Shown here: positions 1 to 8,996 of the stretch, in pieces
Layout of the letters: every line of letters begins with the position of its first letter
Position numbering within the stretch: position 1 is the first letter of the stretch
Source: Bradyrhizobium sp.
Lineage (GTDB): Bacteria; Pseudomonadota; Alphaproteobacteria; Rhizobiales; Xanthobacteraceae
Direction of reading: 5' to 3'
Assembly: GCF_019242285.1 (NCBI RefSeq)
Contig: NZ_JAFAVV010000741.1
Coordinates: forward strand, 1-42,379
Length of the DNA: 42,379 nucleotides
Made by a program: the position numbers and the translations under genes
The notes under the pieces: model-generated
Seen by the model: the letters and a program-made list of their open reading frames with translations, nothing else
Database searches by the model: none
Told to the model about the DNA's origin: nothing

Positions 1-102
1 CGCGGCCCGAGCCCGCTCGTAGAGCGCGCGGCGGCTCTCGCCCGGGGCGTTGGGGTCCAGGCCGGCAATGGCACGGGCGATCAGCGGGTAGTAGTCGGCC
101 AT
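1..102 (-). CDS. Conserved hypothetical protein, N-terminal part (cut by window edge)
   Basis: The reverse strand reads from an ATG at 102 without a stop to the window edge, giving 34 residues that begin MADYYPLIARAIAGLDPN and continue with an Arg/Ala-rich helix. It lies 36 nt downstream of purA on the same strand, so it is probably co-transcribed with it. From memory, small proteins with this start sit beside purA in Bradyrhizobium and relatives, with no function I can name. It is too short for the ORF track. The reading frame and start look good; the function is unknown. Confidence 0.6.
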   Translation of the reverse strand, partial: MADYYPLIARAIAGLDPNAPGESRRALYERARAA

Positions 103-138
103 GTCAACTCAACCTGCGCGCTTCGCTGTCATATCCCG

Positions 139-1431
139 TCACGCCTCGAACGGGTTCTGCACCAGAATAGTATCCTCGCGTTCGGGGCTGGTGGAAAGCA
201 GGGCGATGGGACAACCCACGAGTTCCTCGACGCGGCGGACATATTTGATGGCCTGCGCCGGCAGATCGGCCCAGGACCTTGCATTGGCGGTCGGCTGCTT
301 CCAGCCCTCGATCGTCTCATAGATCGGAACCACCCTGGCCTGCGCCCCCTCGCCGGCGGGCAAGTGGTCGATCTCCCGCCCGTCAAGCCGATAGCCGGTG
401 CAGACCTCGACGGTCTCGAAGCCGTCCAGGATATCGAGCTTGGTGAGCGCCAATCCGTTGATGCCGCTGGTCCGCACCGTCTGGCGCACCAGCGTGGCGT
501 CGAACCAGCCACAGCGCCGCTTGCGCCCGGTATTGACGCCGAATTCGCGGCCACGGCGGCCGATCTCCTCGCCGATCTCGTCATGCAGCTCGGTCGGAAA
601 CGGGCCTTGGCCGACCCGGGTCGTATAGGCCTTGCAGATGCCGAGCACGTAACCGATCCCGCCCGGTCCCATGCCGGTACCGGTCGCGGCCTGGGCCGCT
701 ACCGTGTTCGACGAGGTGACATAGGGATAGGTGCCATGGTCGACGTCGAGGAGCGCGCCCTGCGCGCCCTCGAACAGGATGCGCTTGCCCTCGCGGCGCT
801 TCAGATCGAGGAGCCGCCACACCGTCTCGGCATAGGGCAGGAGCTTGGGTGCCAATTCCCTGAGCTCGTCCAGGATCGCCCGGCCGTCGATTTCCTCCAG
901 GCTGAGACCGCGCCGTAGCGTATTGTGGTGCGCCAGCAATCGGTCGATCTTAGCCGGCAGCGTATCGAGATCGGCGAGATCCATCAGGCGAATCGCACGA
1001 CGGCCGGCCTTGTCCTCGTAGGCGGGGCCGATGCCGCGACGGGTGGTGCCGATCGCGGTGATCGCGTTGGAGGACTCGCGCAGCGCATCCAGCTCGCGAT
1101 GCAGCGGCAGGATCAGCGTGACGTTCTCGGCGATTCGCAGGTTTTCCGGGCTGACGGCAACACCCTGCGTCCTCAGCTTCGCCACCTCGTCGAGGAACGC
1201 CCGGGGGTCGAACACAACGCCATTGCCGATCACCGCCAGCTTGGACGGCCGCAGCACGCCGGACGGCAGCAGCGCCAGCTTGTAGGTTTCCCCGTTGATC
1301 ACGAGGGTGTGGCCCGCATTGTGGCCGCCCTGGAAGCGCACGACGATGTCGGCCTGCTCCGACAGCCAGTCGACGATCTTGCCCTTCCCTTCGTCGCCCC
1401 ATTGGGCGCCGACGACGACGACATTGGCCAT
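139..1431 (-). CDS. purA: Adenylosuccinate synthetase
   Basis: This cytoplasmic enzyme joins IMP and aspartate using GTP to make adenylosuccinate, the first committed step from IMP to AMP. The 430 residues match the usual family length. Near the N-terminus is the signature [16 protein letters not shown], with the catalytic Asp (D13) and the GTP-binding loop. Next comes [10 protein letters not shown] with the catalytic His, then [14 protein letters not shown] at about 130-145, and near the C-terminal third [13 protein letters not shown], which binds IMP and GTP. An AGAGGGAAG ribosome site lies upstream of the ATG. A 150-nt leader with a plausible promoter precedes it, and the small partial gene at 1-102 follows it. 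Identification is secure. Confidence 0.97.
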   Translation of the reverse strand: MANVVVVGAQWGDEGKGKIVDWLSEQADIVVRFQGGHNAGHTLVINGETYKLALLPSGVLRPSKLAVIGNGVVFDPRAFLDEVAKLRTQGVAVSPENLRIAENVTLILPLHRELDALRESSNAITAIGTTRRGIGPAYEDKAGRRAIRLMDLADLDTLPAKIDRLLAHHNTLRRGLSLEEIDGRAILDELRELAPKLLPYAETVWRLLDLKRREGKRILFEGAQGALLDVDHGTYPYVTSSNTVAAQAATGTGMGPGGIGYVLGICKAYTTRVGQGPFPTELHDEIGEEIGRRGREFGVNTGRKRRCGWFDATLVRQTVRTSGINGLALTKLDILDGFETVEVCTGYRLDGREIDHLPAGEGAQARVVPIYETIEGWKQPTANARSWADLPAQAIKYVRRVEELVGCPIALLSTSPEREDTILVQNPFEA

Positions 1432-1583
1432 TCGGTGACACTTCCCTCTGCAATCTTGGCTTCACGCGAGCGCGACCCCAGTGGAAGACCAGTCCCGAAG
1501 GATCGCGTCCGCGGGTGTGCCTTTCCCAGGAACATGCGCCCGGCCGAAACACGGCCAGGGAGCCCGCATGCGAGGTCCCCAAC

Positions 1584-1612
1584 CCGATAAAGGAAGCGGG
1601 CATTTGACGCAA
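1584..1612 (-). promoter_or_regulatory. Candidate sigma70-type promoter of purA
   Basis: On the minus strand, TTGCGT (1607-1612) is followed after exactly 17 nt by TATCGG (1584-1589). This resembles -35 and -10 boxes and would give a leader of about 145 nt before the purA ATG. It is a pattern match only; the -10 box is not ideal, and GC-rich alphaproteobacterial promoters are hard to call by eye. Confidence 0.35.
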
Positions 1613-1950
1613 GCTTGAAGGGACCCGAACGGCATCCGCGAGCGCCACAACCCCTTGATATCCCCGGAAAATCTGTATCTCCACGGTCGTGAACCATCTC
1701 ATCCGCTCGATGGGCCGGCGGCTTCCGCATCACTTTCACCGGTCCCCAACCGTCGGCCGGCTGACCGGTCGCCGCTCGATCATGGGATGCGGCACCGCCC
1801 TTCCTCGCGTTCGGCGCGATTTCCTCTCTTGGCGTCGTGCTTGATCCGGTTCAACGGGGCCTGGGCAAGACCGTCGAAGAAAGACCCGAAGGCCGACAGG
1901 AGCATTTTCGACGCAATGCCGAAATCCGCCGTCGGGACGTCTGCGCGACC

Positions 1951-2390
1951 GCGCTAGCTGCGAGCGAACTGGGGGGCTTTTTGTTCGCGATCGCAGCCCT
2001 CGTCATCGTGGCATGCCTCCCGACGCCTGGTGCCGATCACGCTCGCATCATCGCGGCCTTCGGCGCCAGCAGCCACGGCGCCTTCGCCGGCATGCTGATG
2101 ATCACGAGGTGCAGACCGCAAGCATCTGGAACATCGGCATAGAGATAGCCATCGGCTTCATTGAGAAGACGCTGCACCGGTCGATCACTTGGTTGGAATG
2201 CTTCATTGCCGCGGCGCCCTTCAGCATCCTGATCTCGATCGTGCTCCATGTCGTGAGGACGCGGATGATGCGCCCTGAGGTCGCCGACATTCCAGGCGTG
2301 CCGCATCGCTTCGACACCTCGATCACGACAATCGTCGCGGTCGCGCTGAGGTCGGTTCCGAGCCCGAGTCGCATCCGAGCCCAAGCCGCG
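1951..2390 (+). pseudogene. Possible frameshifted membrane-protein remnant
   Basis: The 1.1 kb between purA and the first EamA exporter (1432-2531) has no convincing intact gene. Two plus-strand frames read like parts of one membrane protein. One carries GGFLFAIAALVIVACLPTPG and then FGASSHGAFAGMLM (about 1975-2100). The other continues from about 2100 with IWNIGIEIAIGFIEKTLHR and FIAAAPFSILISIVLHVV. A single frame change near 2100 would join two hydrophobic segments. I do not recognise the family, and hydrophobic runs can arise by chance in such DNA, so this is tentative. A GC-rich inverted repeat (GGGAAGC/GCTTCCC, about 2459-2487) closes the region. I see nothing else in the gap apart from the purA promoter. 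Confidence 0.25.
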
Positions 2391-2531
2391 CGGTTCGCAT
2401 GGTCGCGATGCATCTGCCCTATTGATGGGCAGCAGGAATCCGTGTCTTTGGACGGGCCGGGAAGCTGCCGGCCCGGCGGCTTCCCGCCGGGCGGGGTCCC
2501 TGCGTCGTGACCCCACAGGCACAATTCACCG

Positions 2532-3461
2532 ATGTCGGCTTCGGACCACACTTCGCGCGCGGCCTCGCCTTACCACTGGCTGGCGCATCAACCCTATCTA
2601 TTGCTCTGCATCACCGCGCTGTGCTGGGCAGGCAATGCGATCGTGGGACGGCTCGCTGCCGGACACATCCCGCCGGCGACGCTCGCCTTCCTCCGCTGGT
2701 CGCTGGCGTTCCTGTTGATCCTGCCCTGGGCGTGGAAGCATCTGAAGCAGGACTGGCCGGCGATCCGCGCCAAGCTTCCGGTCATGGTCGTGATCTCGCT
2801 GACCGGCATCAGCATCTTCAATACGCTGCAATATTGGGCGCTCGAGCACACCGAGGCGCTCAACACGCTGCTCCTGCAATCAGCTGGACCGCTGATCGTC
2901 GCCGTCTGGTCGCTGATCCTGCTCGGCGTGCGGCTGACGCTGGCACAGGCGATCGGCGTGCTGGTATCCCTGATGGGCGTGCTGGTGATCCTGCTGCGCG
3001 GCGACCTCACCGCGCTTTCGGCGATCCAGTTCAACAAGGGCGACCTCATCTTCAGCGTCGCGATGGTCATCTTCAGCCTCTATTCGGTGCTGACGCTGAA
3101 GCGCCCCGCGATCCACGGGCTGTCCTTCGTCGCCTTCACCTTCGGCTGCGGCGCGCTCTGCCTCGTTCCCCTATGGATATGGGAAATGATCTCGCGTCCG
3201 GTCGTGATCCTCGACGCCCGAAATCTGCTGACCCTGCTCTACGTCGCCGTCTTCCCGTCGACGCTGGCCTATCTCTGCTTCAATCGCGGTGTGCAACTGA
3301 TCGGCGCCAACCGCGCTGCGCCGTTCTTTCACGTGGTGCCGGTATTCGGCGCAGTCATGGCGATCGTCTTTCTCGGCGAGCGCCCGCAGCCCTTCCATTT
3401 CATCGGCTTCGCCATGGTGCTGACCGGCGTCTATGTCGCGTCGCGCAAGCAGGCAAGTTGA
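2532..3461 (+). CDS. EamA/DMT-family transporter (copy 1)
   Basis: This inner-membrane protein of 309 residues is in the drug/metabolite transporter superfamily and has two EamA repeats and about ten membrane helices. The first repeat begins PYLLLCITALCWAGNAIVGR, with the typical Trp-Gly/Ala-N pattern in helix 1. The second begins near KGDLIFSVAMVIFSLYSVL at about residue 165 and ends GFAMVLTGVYVASRK. The substrate cannot be read from sequence; family members export amino acids, sugars or other metabolites. It has a close paralogue at 4893-5912, sharing for example the stretch from LRGDLTAL to NKGD. The short hydrophilic N-terminus fits the ATG at 2532. Confidence 0.88.
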   Translation: MSASDHTSRAASPYHWLAHQPYLLLCITALCWAGNAIVGRLAAGHIPPATLAFLRWSLAFLLILPWAWKHLKQDWPAIRAKLPVMVVISLTGISIFNTLQYWALEHTEALNTLLLQSAGPLIVAVWSLILLGVRLTLAQAIGVLVSLMGVLVILLRGDLTALSAIQFNKGDLIFSVAMVIFSLYSVLTLKRPAIHGLSFVAFTFGCGALCLVPLWIWEMISRPVVILDARNLLTLLYVAVFPSTLAYLCFNRGVQLIGANRAAPFFHVVPVFGAVMAIVFLGERPQPFHFIGFAMVLTGVYVASRKQAS

Positions 3462-3592
3462 GATCGCGCGTCACGCCGTCGCACCGGCCCGTGTTGTCCC
3501 CGACCGTAAGGATAACGATTGTGTCACAACCGCACGTTATGCTTTAAACTGCGGTAGGCCTGCGGCCTGCACGGGGGTTCGGGGACTTGGCG

Positions 3593-4438
3593 ATGATTAC
3601 CGTTCCGGAGCTTGCTGCCGACGCGCTGGGGAAATTTCTCGCCACCTACATGCGGCGCAGGTTCGGCTCGTCGCAGACCGACCTCGTCGAGATGGTACCG
3701 TCAATTGCGCGCATCGCGCTCGAATGCATCGGCAACAGCGACGCGCTCTATCACAATGTCGAGCATACGATGCTGGTGACGCTGGCAGGCCACGACATCC
3801 TGCGCGGCCGCGCGCTGCACAGCCACATGCTCGCGGAAGATTACGCCCATGTGATCATCGCCTGCCTGACCCACGACATCGGCTATGTCCGCGGGGTGTT
3901 CAAGGCCGACGACAAGGAAGGCTATGTCGTCGATGCCGCGGGACGCAAGGTGACGCTGCCGCGCGGCGCGTCCGATGCGGCGCTGCTGCCCTACCATGTC
4001 GACCGCTCCAAGATGTTCGTAATGGAGCGGATCGAAGGCATCGCGCAGCTCGACAAGAACCGCATCGCACGTGCCGTGGAGGGCACGCGGTTTCCCTGCA
4101 CCGTCCCGAGCGAGAACGAGCAATGCGACGAGGAAGCCTCGCTGTTGCGCGCCGCCGACCTGATCGGGCAGCTCGGCGATCCCCATTACATCCGCAAGGC
4201 CAATGCGCTCTATTACGAATTCGAGGAGGCGGGGCTGAACCGGCAGTTCGGCTATTCCTCGCCGGCCGACATCGTCAACCTCTACCCCCAGTTCTACTGG
4301 AACAGCGTGGCGCCGCACGTGCAGACCGCAATCCGCTATCTCAACGTGACCTCCAGCGGCCGGCAATGGATCGCCAACCTCTACAGCAACGTGTTCCGCG
4401 CCGAGCGCGACATCTCGCTGTCGGGGCCGCAGAAATAA
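3593..4438 (+). CDS. HD-domain phosphohydrolase, cyclic-nucleotide-phosphodiesterase-like
   Basis: The cytoplasmic protein is 281 residues from the ATG at 3593; the ORF track starts two codons earlier at a TTG. Metal-ligand motifs of the HD/PDEase superfamily are visible: YHNVEHT at about 57-63, then CLTHDIGYVRG at about 90-100, with a further conserved His and Asp region (LPYHVDRSK, EASLLRAADLIGQLGD). The HNxxH pattern resembles class I phosphodiesterases more than the simple HD-GYP type (no GYP is present). It probably hydrolyses a phosphoester, but the substrate is unknown. It stands alone between the first EamA gene and a pseudogene scar. The assignment to the superfamily is firm; the reaction is not. 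Confidence 0.8.
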   Translation: MITVPELAADALGKFLATYMRRRFGSSQTDLVEMVPSIARIALECIGNSDALYHNVEHTMLVTLAGHDILRGRALHSHMLAEDYAHVIIACLTHDIGYVRGVFKADDKEGYVVDAAGRKVTLPRGASDAALLPYHVDRSKMFVMERIEGIAQLDKNRIARAVEGTRFPCTVPSENEQCDEEASLLRAADLIGQLGDPHYIRKANALYYEFEEAGLNRQFGYSSPADIVNLYPQFYWNSVAPHVQTAIRYLNVTSSGRQWIANLYSNVFRAERDISLSGPQK

Positions 4439-4457
4439 TGGATCGACCGGCGCGGCG

Positions 4458-4717
4458 TCAGAACAGCGCCTTCGATGCCATGTAGATCGCCATTGCGGAC
4501 ACGAAACCGATCGCCAGCAGCGCCAGCCGGCGCCGCGGACTGCGGTTGCCCTTCTCCCAACAGCGCCTGATCCCGAACGCGCTGGTCGGCGGAATCTGCG
4601 CCACCAGCCAGATGCCTTGCGCCACATGCCGCTCGGCTCCGAGCGGCAGCACGGAGGACACCACGAGCCGCCGACGGGACTGACACCGAGCAGGCCCGAG
4701 CTGACGCCGCCTGCAAG
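4458..4717 (-). pseudogene. TauE/SafE-family permease remnant (frameshifted fragment)
   Basis: On the minus strand two frames together read as one half of a TauE/SafE sulfite-exporter-like permease. First comes GGVSSGLLGVSPVGG (about 4663-4716), which resembles the family signature SGLLGxGGG. After a one-base frame slip near 4662 it continues as LVVSSVLPLGAERHVAQG, then a Pro-Pro-Thr segment and a final helix AIGFVSAMAIYMASKALF ending at 4458. The family normally has about 250 residues and 7-8 helices; only about 85 residues remain. The start is missing and the fragment is joined directly to a TetR remnant, so this is a decayed gene. The family assignment rests on motif pattern. Confidence 0.55.
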
Positions 4718-4850
4718 GCTGGCCGCCAGGCCGGACTGCCGGATCACTTCCTGGATCGTGGTCTGGTGAAAGCCCTGGCGCGCAAAGCAGATTTCCGCGG
4801 CCTTCAGGATTCATCCCGCCGCGCCGCCAGAGCCGCGTCCAGGCGGGCAC
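4718..4850 (-). pseudogene. TetR-family regulator N-terminal remnant
   Basis: The minus strand encodes a typical TetR helix-turn-helix start: ILKAAEICFARQGFHQTTIQ followed by EVIRQSGLAAS. Just upstream, in another frame, lies ARLDAALAARRD, the usual lead-in. An in-frame TGA and a frame slip at about 4811-4813 separate the two parts. The recognition helix is not followed by the expected YxxF segment or by any ligand-binding domain; the sequence instead runs into the TauE/SafE remnant. So a deletion seems to have fused the 5' end of a tetR gene to the middle of a transporter gene. It is not functional as it stands. Confidence 0.65.
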
Positions 4851-4892
4851 ATCGCGTGGGCGGAGCGTGGCCGATCGACGGCGTCGACGCCG

Positions 4893-5912
4893 ATGCGCTC
4901 CGCCTGGTCGCAGGTCCCGCTTCCCGCCGGAGTCGCGCATGGGACCAATTCCGACGTCGTGCTTGCGAAGTCCGACGTTTCCGGCGCAAGTAGCGGCGCA
5001 TTGCCCGAACAACAGCATCACCCCGCGCTGCGCTGGCTCGTCGACCAGCCCTACCTGCTGTTGAGCCTGACGTCGCTGTTCTGGGCCGTCAACATCGTGC
5101 TGGCGCGCCATGTCGCCGGCCGCGTGCCGCCGCTCACGCTGTCCTGCGTGCGCTGGCTCGGCGTCTTCTCCCTCCTGCTGCCGTTCGCCTGGACGCATCT
5201 GAGGCGGGACTGGCCGGCGTTGCGTGCGCATCTGCCGCTGCTTCTCCTGCTGTCGGCGACCGGCTTCGCCTACAACAACGCGGTCTCCTACTGGGCGATG
5301 CAGTACACGGAAGCACTGAACGCGCTGCTGATCCAGTCGTCGGGGCCGCTGTTCGTGGCGCTGTGGTCGCTGGTGCTGTTCGGCGCGCGGCTCACCGCGG
5401 CGCAGTTCGCCGGCATCGTCATCTCGCTCGCGGGTGTGCTCACCATCATCCTGCGCGGCGACCTGACGGCGCTGGCCGGCATCCGCCCCAACAAGGGCGA
5501 CGTGATGTTCGCAAGCTCGCTCCTGGTATTCGGCCTCTATTCAGCGCTGATGACGCGCCGGCCGGTGACGCATCACCTGTCGCTCCTGGCATTCACCACG
5601 GGCTGCGGCTCGGCGCTGCTGGTGCCGTTCGCGGTCTGGGAGCTGTCGACCGGCCCCACGCTGACACCCGATCTCGTGACGATCGCCACGCTGGTCTATG
5701 TGGTGATCTTCCCGTCGGCGCTCGCCTATCTTTTCTTCAGCCGCGGCATCGCGCTGATCGGGCCGAACCGCGCCGCGCCATTCCTGCATCTGGTGCCGGT
5801 GTTCGGCTCGGCCATGGCGATCCTGCTGCTCAGCGAGCAGCCGCGGCCGTTTCACCTGATCGGCTACGCGCTGGTGCTGGCGGGCGTGGTCATCGCCTCG
5901 CGGCGGGGGTGA
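4893..5912 (+). CDS. EamA/DMT-family transporter (copy 2)
   Basis: This second inner-membrane EamA exporter has about ten helices. It is clearly paralogous to the gene at 2532-3461 (shared DQPYLLL/HQPYLLL start of helix 1, LRGDLTAL, FNRG/FSRG near the end). The ORF runs 339 residues from ATG 4893, but the first 40 residues are hydrophilic and overlap former tetR sequence. An in-frame GTG at 4959, or another later codon, may be the true start, giving about 317 residues, closer to copy 1. Its substrate is unknown. It converges with the chemoreceptor gene; the two stop codons are only about 6 nt apart with no visible terminator. Confidence 0.85.
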   Translation: MRSAWSQVPLPAGVAHGTNSDVVLAKSDVSGASSGALPEQQHHPALRWLVDQPYLLLSLTSLFWAVNIVLARHVAGRVPPLTLSCVRWLGVFSLLLPFAWTHLRRDWPALRAHLPLLLLLSATGFAYNNAVSYWAMQYTEALNALLIQSSGPLFVALWSLVLFGARLTAAQFAGIVISLAGVLTIILRGDLTALAGIRPNKGDVMFASSLLVFGLYSALMTRRPVTHHLSLLAFTTGCGSALLVPFAVWELSTGPTLTPDLVTIATLVYVVIFPSALAYLFFSRGIALIGPNRAAPFLHLVPVFGSAMAILLLSEQPRPFHLIGYALVLAGVVIASRRG

Positions 5913-5918
5913 GGACGG

Positions 5919-7604
5919 CTAGGCCGCCCGCACCTTGGCGAGGAAGCCGTCGACCGCGCTGCGCAGCATGCCGGACTGGTTGTCGAGCTCGCGGGCGTTG
6001 GTGAGCACCTCGGAAGCCGCCTTTCCGGTGGCCTCGGCCGCGGAGGTGACCCCGCCGATATGGGCGTTGATCTCGTTCGAGCCCGCCGCCACCGACTGGA
6101 TGTTGCGGGCGATCTCGCGGGTCGCCTCGCCCTGCTGCTCGATCGAGTTCGAGATGCTGATCGTGATCTCGCTCATCTGCGAGATGGTCTGGGTGATGCC
6201 ATTGATCGCCGTCACCGCATCGCCGGTCGACTGCTGCATCGCCGCGACCTGGCCGGAGATCTCCTCGGTCGCCTTGGCGGTCTGGTTGGCCAGCGCCTTG
6301 ACCTCGGAGGCAACCACCGCGAAGCCCCGGCCGGATTCGCCGGCGCGGGCCGCCTCGATGGTGGCGTTCAGCGCAAGCAGGTTGGTCTGTGCGGCGATCG
6401 AATGAATGAGTTTCACCACCTCGCCGATCTTCTCGGCGCCGGTCGACAGCACCTGCACGGTGGCATTGGTGCGCTCGGCGTCGCCGACGGCCTTGCTGGC
6501 GATCTCGCTGGAGCGCGCCACCTGGCGCGAGATCTCGGAAACCGAACCGGAAAGCTGCTCGGCCGCAGCAGCGACCGTGCCGACATTGCCGGAAGCGCTC
6601 TGCGAAGCGGCACTGACGTTCGCAGCCCGGGCGCTGGCGTCGCTCGCGGTCGACGTCATCGATTGCGCGGTGGTCTGCATGCCGGCGGCGGCGGTCGAGA
6701 CCGATCGGACGATGCCGTTGACGCTGCGCTCGAAGTCGCTGGCCAGGTTCTCCATCGCGCCACGGCGTTCGGCGGCGGCGCGGGCCTGGTTCGCGGCCTC
6801 GGCCTGCTCGAGCTCGCGCATGCGAACCGCATTGTCCTTGAAGATCTGCACGGTCGATGCCATCGCGCCAACCTCGTCGCCGCGGCCGCTGCCGGGAATG
6901 TCGCCGTCCAGCCGGCCATCGGCGAGGCCGCGCATGTACTGACCCAGCAGGTGCAAGGGACGGCTGATACTGCCACCGATGAGCCAGGCGATGGCGCCCG
7001 CGATCACGCCGATGCCGAGGATCGAAAGGCCGAGCAGCCAGGCGATCGGCCTGAGCTTGGCGTCGAGATCGTCGAGATAGGCGCCGGTGCCGAGATAGAG
7101 GTCGAAGCCGGGCACGGCGACCGCATAACCGATCTTCCGGATCGGCTTCTCCTCGCCGGGCTTCACATACTCATAGTTGAGCAGGATCTGGCCGTTGGCC
7201 TTCACGCCGTTCAATATCTCCCAGGAGAGCTTGCGGCCGTTGGTCACCACCTCCATGCGGTTGGTGCCGACCTGCTTGGGGTCGGGCGAGAGCTGGGTGG
7301 TGCCGTCATAAGTGGTGGCGAAGAAATAGCCCGAGCCGTTGTCATACTTCATGGCATTGCCGAGCCTACGGAACTGGGCCATCGCCTGCTCCTTGGTGAT
7401 CTCACCGGCGTCGACCTCCTTCTTCAGCTCGGAGGCCATGTTGCGCGCGACCTCGACCAGTGTCTTGGTCTGTTCGATCCGGGCATTCAGCATCTCCTGC
7501 TGCATGAGGTAGCCGGCAAGCACGCCCGACACGACCAGGCCGAGCAACGTCACGCCCACCAGAATCGCAAGTTTAGGGGCAATCTTCAGGTTGTTCAGCT
7601 TCAC
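5919..7604 (-). CDS. Methyl-accepting chemotaxis protein with Cache sensor domain
   Basis: This transmembrane chemoreceptor has 561 residues. In order: a first membrane helix (about 12-32); a periplasmic single-Cache-type domain (about 35-185) with the typical [21 protein letters not shown]; a second helix (about 187-210); a HAMP domain (about 211-265, starting [11 protein letters not shown]); and a long signalling coiled coil. The hairpin tip is [20 protein letters not shown] followed by [15 protein letters not shown], which contacts CheA and CheW. The protein ends KVRAA with no CheR-tethering pentapeptide that I recognise. The start is GTG with GGAG upstream. Cache domains of this kind often bind small carboxylates, but the ligand cannot be read here. 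No other che gene is in the window. Confidence 0.95.
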   Translation of the reverse strand: MKLNNLKIAPKLAILVGVTLLGLVVSGVLAGYLMQQEMLNARIEQTKTLVEVARNMASELKKEVDAGEITKEQAMAQFRRLGNAMKYDNGSGYFFATTYDGTTQLSPDPKQVGTNRMEVVTNGRKLSWEILNGVKANGQILLNYEYVKPGEEKPIRKIGYAVAVPGFDLYLGTGAYLDDLDAKLRPIAWLLGLSILGIGVIAGAIAWLIGGSISRPLHLLGQYMRGLADGRLDGDIPGSGRGDEVGAMASTVQIFKDNAVRMRELEQAEAANQARAAAERRGAMENLASDFERSVNGIVRSVSTAAAGMQTTAQSMTSTASDASARAANVSAASQSASGNVGTVAAAAEQLSGSVSEISRQVARSSEIASKAVGDAERTNATVQVLSTGAEKIGEVVKLIHSIAAQTNLLALNATIEAARAGESGRGFAVVASEVKALANQTAKATEEISGQVAAMQQSTGDAVTAINGITQTISQMSEITISISNSIEQQGEATREIARNIQSVAAGSNEINAHIGGVTSAAEATGKAASEVLTNARELDNQSGMLRSAVDGFLAKVRAA

Positions 7605-7894
7605 GGGACGATCTCCAGGAACTTGGGCCGGTGGCGGGCGAAACGGGCAGATGATTCAATTAACGATAGATTGAATTTATGAGTGGTCGGTTACGCATGC
7701 CTCCGTAGAAGTTCTGGGTTCCCACGCATGGCGTGGCATTGCTGCCTGGGCGCGTCCTCGAATGATCCGAAGCCCTCGATTGCCGTCCCCGGCAGATCAG
7801 CCCTCCGCGAGCGGCCTAGCCGACAACCGCTGCTCCGTGCTTTGATGTCCATAATAACAAGCCCGCCCCGCGGGGGCGAAAACGGGAGCAACGA

Positions 7895-8938
7895 ATGCCA
7901 AAATTCAGGGTGGTGACGCCGCAGGGCGCGAGCTTCACGGTGGCCGGCGGCGGCTATGCCTACGAGATGGAGGCCCTGGAGCCGATCGGCGCCGAGATCG
8001 TCGAGGCCCCGGCCAACGAGGCGGCATTCATCGCGGCCGCGCGGAATGCGGATGCGATCTACGCCAAGGGCATGCCGATCACCAAGGCGGTCATCGACGC
8101 GCTCGAGAACTGCAGGGTGATCACGCTCGGCAGCGTCGGCGTCGACAGTGTCGACGTGAAGGCCGCGACCGGGCGCGGCATTCCCGTCACCAACGTTCCC
8201 GATACCTTCATCGAGGAGGTCGCCGATCACGCCATGACCCTCCTGCTCGGCGGCTTCCGCCGCCTGGTCGAGCAGGACAGGATGGTCCGCGACGGCCGCT
8301 GGCGGGAAGGCCGCCCGGCGCTGTTGAAGCTGCCGCGCCTGATGGGCCAGACGCTCGGCTTCGTCTCGTTCGGACGGGTGGCGCGCGCGGTCGCCAAGCG
8401 CGCGGCGCCGTTCGGGCTTCGGATGATGGCGTTCGACCCCTTCCTCCAGGAAACGCTGATGTATGATCACGGCGTGATGCCGGCGACGCTGTCGGAGGTG
8501 TTGTCGCAATCCGACTTCATCTCGATGCATGCGCCGGCCCGGCCCGAGGTGCACCACATGCTGGGCGAGAGCCATTTCCGGCAGATGAAGAAGAACGCGA
8601 TCTTCGTCAATACCGGGCGCGGCGCCACGGTGCAGGAGGAGGCGCTGATCAAGGCGCTGCAGGAAGGCTGGATCGCCCACGCCGCCCTCGACGTGCTGGA
8701 GACCGAGCCGCCCTCCCACAACAACCCGCTGCTGTCGATGGAGAACGTCACCCTGACGGCGCACGTCGCCTCGGCCTCCGCGCGCTTCGACGAGGCGCGC
8801 AAGCGGCGGGTCGGCTACGAATTGTCGCTGGTGCTGCAGGGCCTGTGGCCGGTAAGCTGCGTCAATCCGGCGGTGCTGCAGAACACCCAGCTCAGGCGCT
8901 GGCAGCCGGTGAGCATGGATCGCGGGCCGAACAGCTAG
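7895..8938 (+). CDS. D-2-hydroxyacid dehydrogenase family protein (CtBP-like)
   Basis: The protein has 347 residues and the two-domain fold of NAD-dependent D-isomer hydroxyacid dehydrogenases. The catalytic set is present: Arg in NTGRGATVQEE (about 240), Glu in ALDVLETEPP (about 265) and His in LTAHVAS (about 288). The nucleotide-binding loop is unusual, reading LGFVSFGRVARAVA where GFGxIG is expected: the first Gly is Ser and the last is Ala. GGGAGCAACG precedes the ATG. It starts an operon with the ABC transporter genes that follow 58 nt later, so the enzyme may act on the imported compound or a derivative. The true substrate is unknown. Confidence 0.85.
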   Translation: MPKFRVVTPQGASFTVAGGGYAYEMEALEPIGAEIVEAPANEAAFIAAARNADAIYAKGMPITKAVIDALENCRVITLGSVGVDSVDVKAATGRGIPVTNVPDTFIEEVADHAMTLLLGGFRRLVEQDRMVRDGRWREGRPALLKLPRLMGQTLGFVSFGRVARAVAKRAAPFGLRMMAFDPFLQETLMYDHGVMPATLSEVLSQSDFISMHAPARPEVHHMLGESHFRQMKKNAIFVNTGRGATVQEEALIKALQEGWIAHAALDVLETEPPSHNNPLLSMENVTLTAHVASASARFDEARKRRVGYELSLVLQGLWPVSCVNPAVLQNTQLRRWQPVSMDRGPNS

Positions 8939-8996
8939 CCTGCCGGATATCTCGAGCGGCGATCAACGCCGCCGAGGACACATCGTGGAGGAAGCC

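Noticed and set aside
7654-7676. Inverted repeat ATTCAAT...ATTGAAT upstream of the chemoreceptor
   Set aside because: The arms are only 7 bp and AT-rich. They could be an operator, but nothing else supports it.
6060-7682. 540-residue plus-strand ORF opposite the chemoreceptor
   Set aside because: It has repetitive His/Asp/Leu/Arg composition mirroring the chemoreceptor codons, with no independent support.
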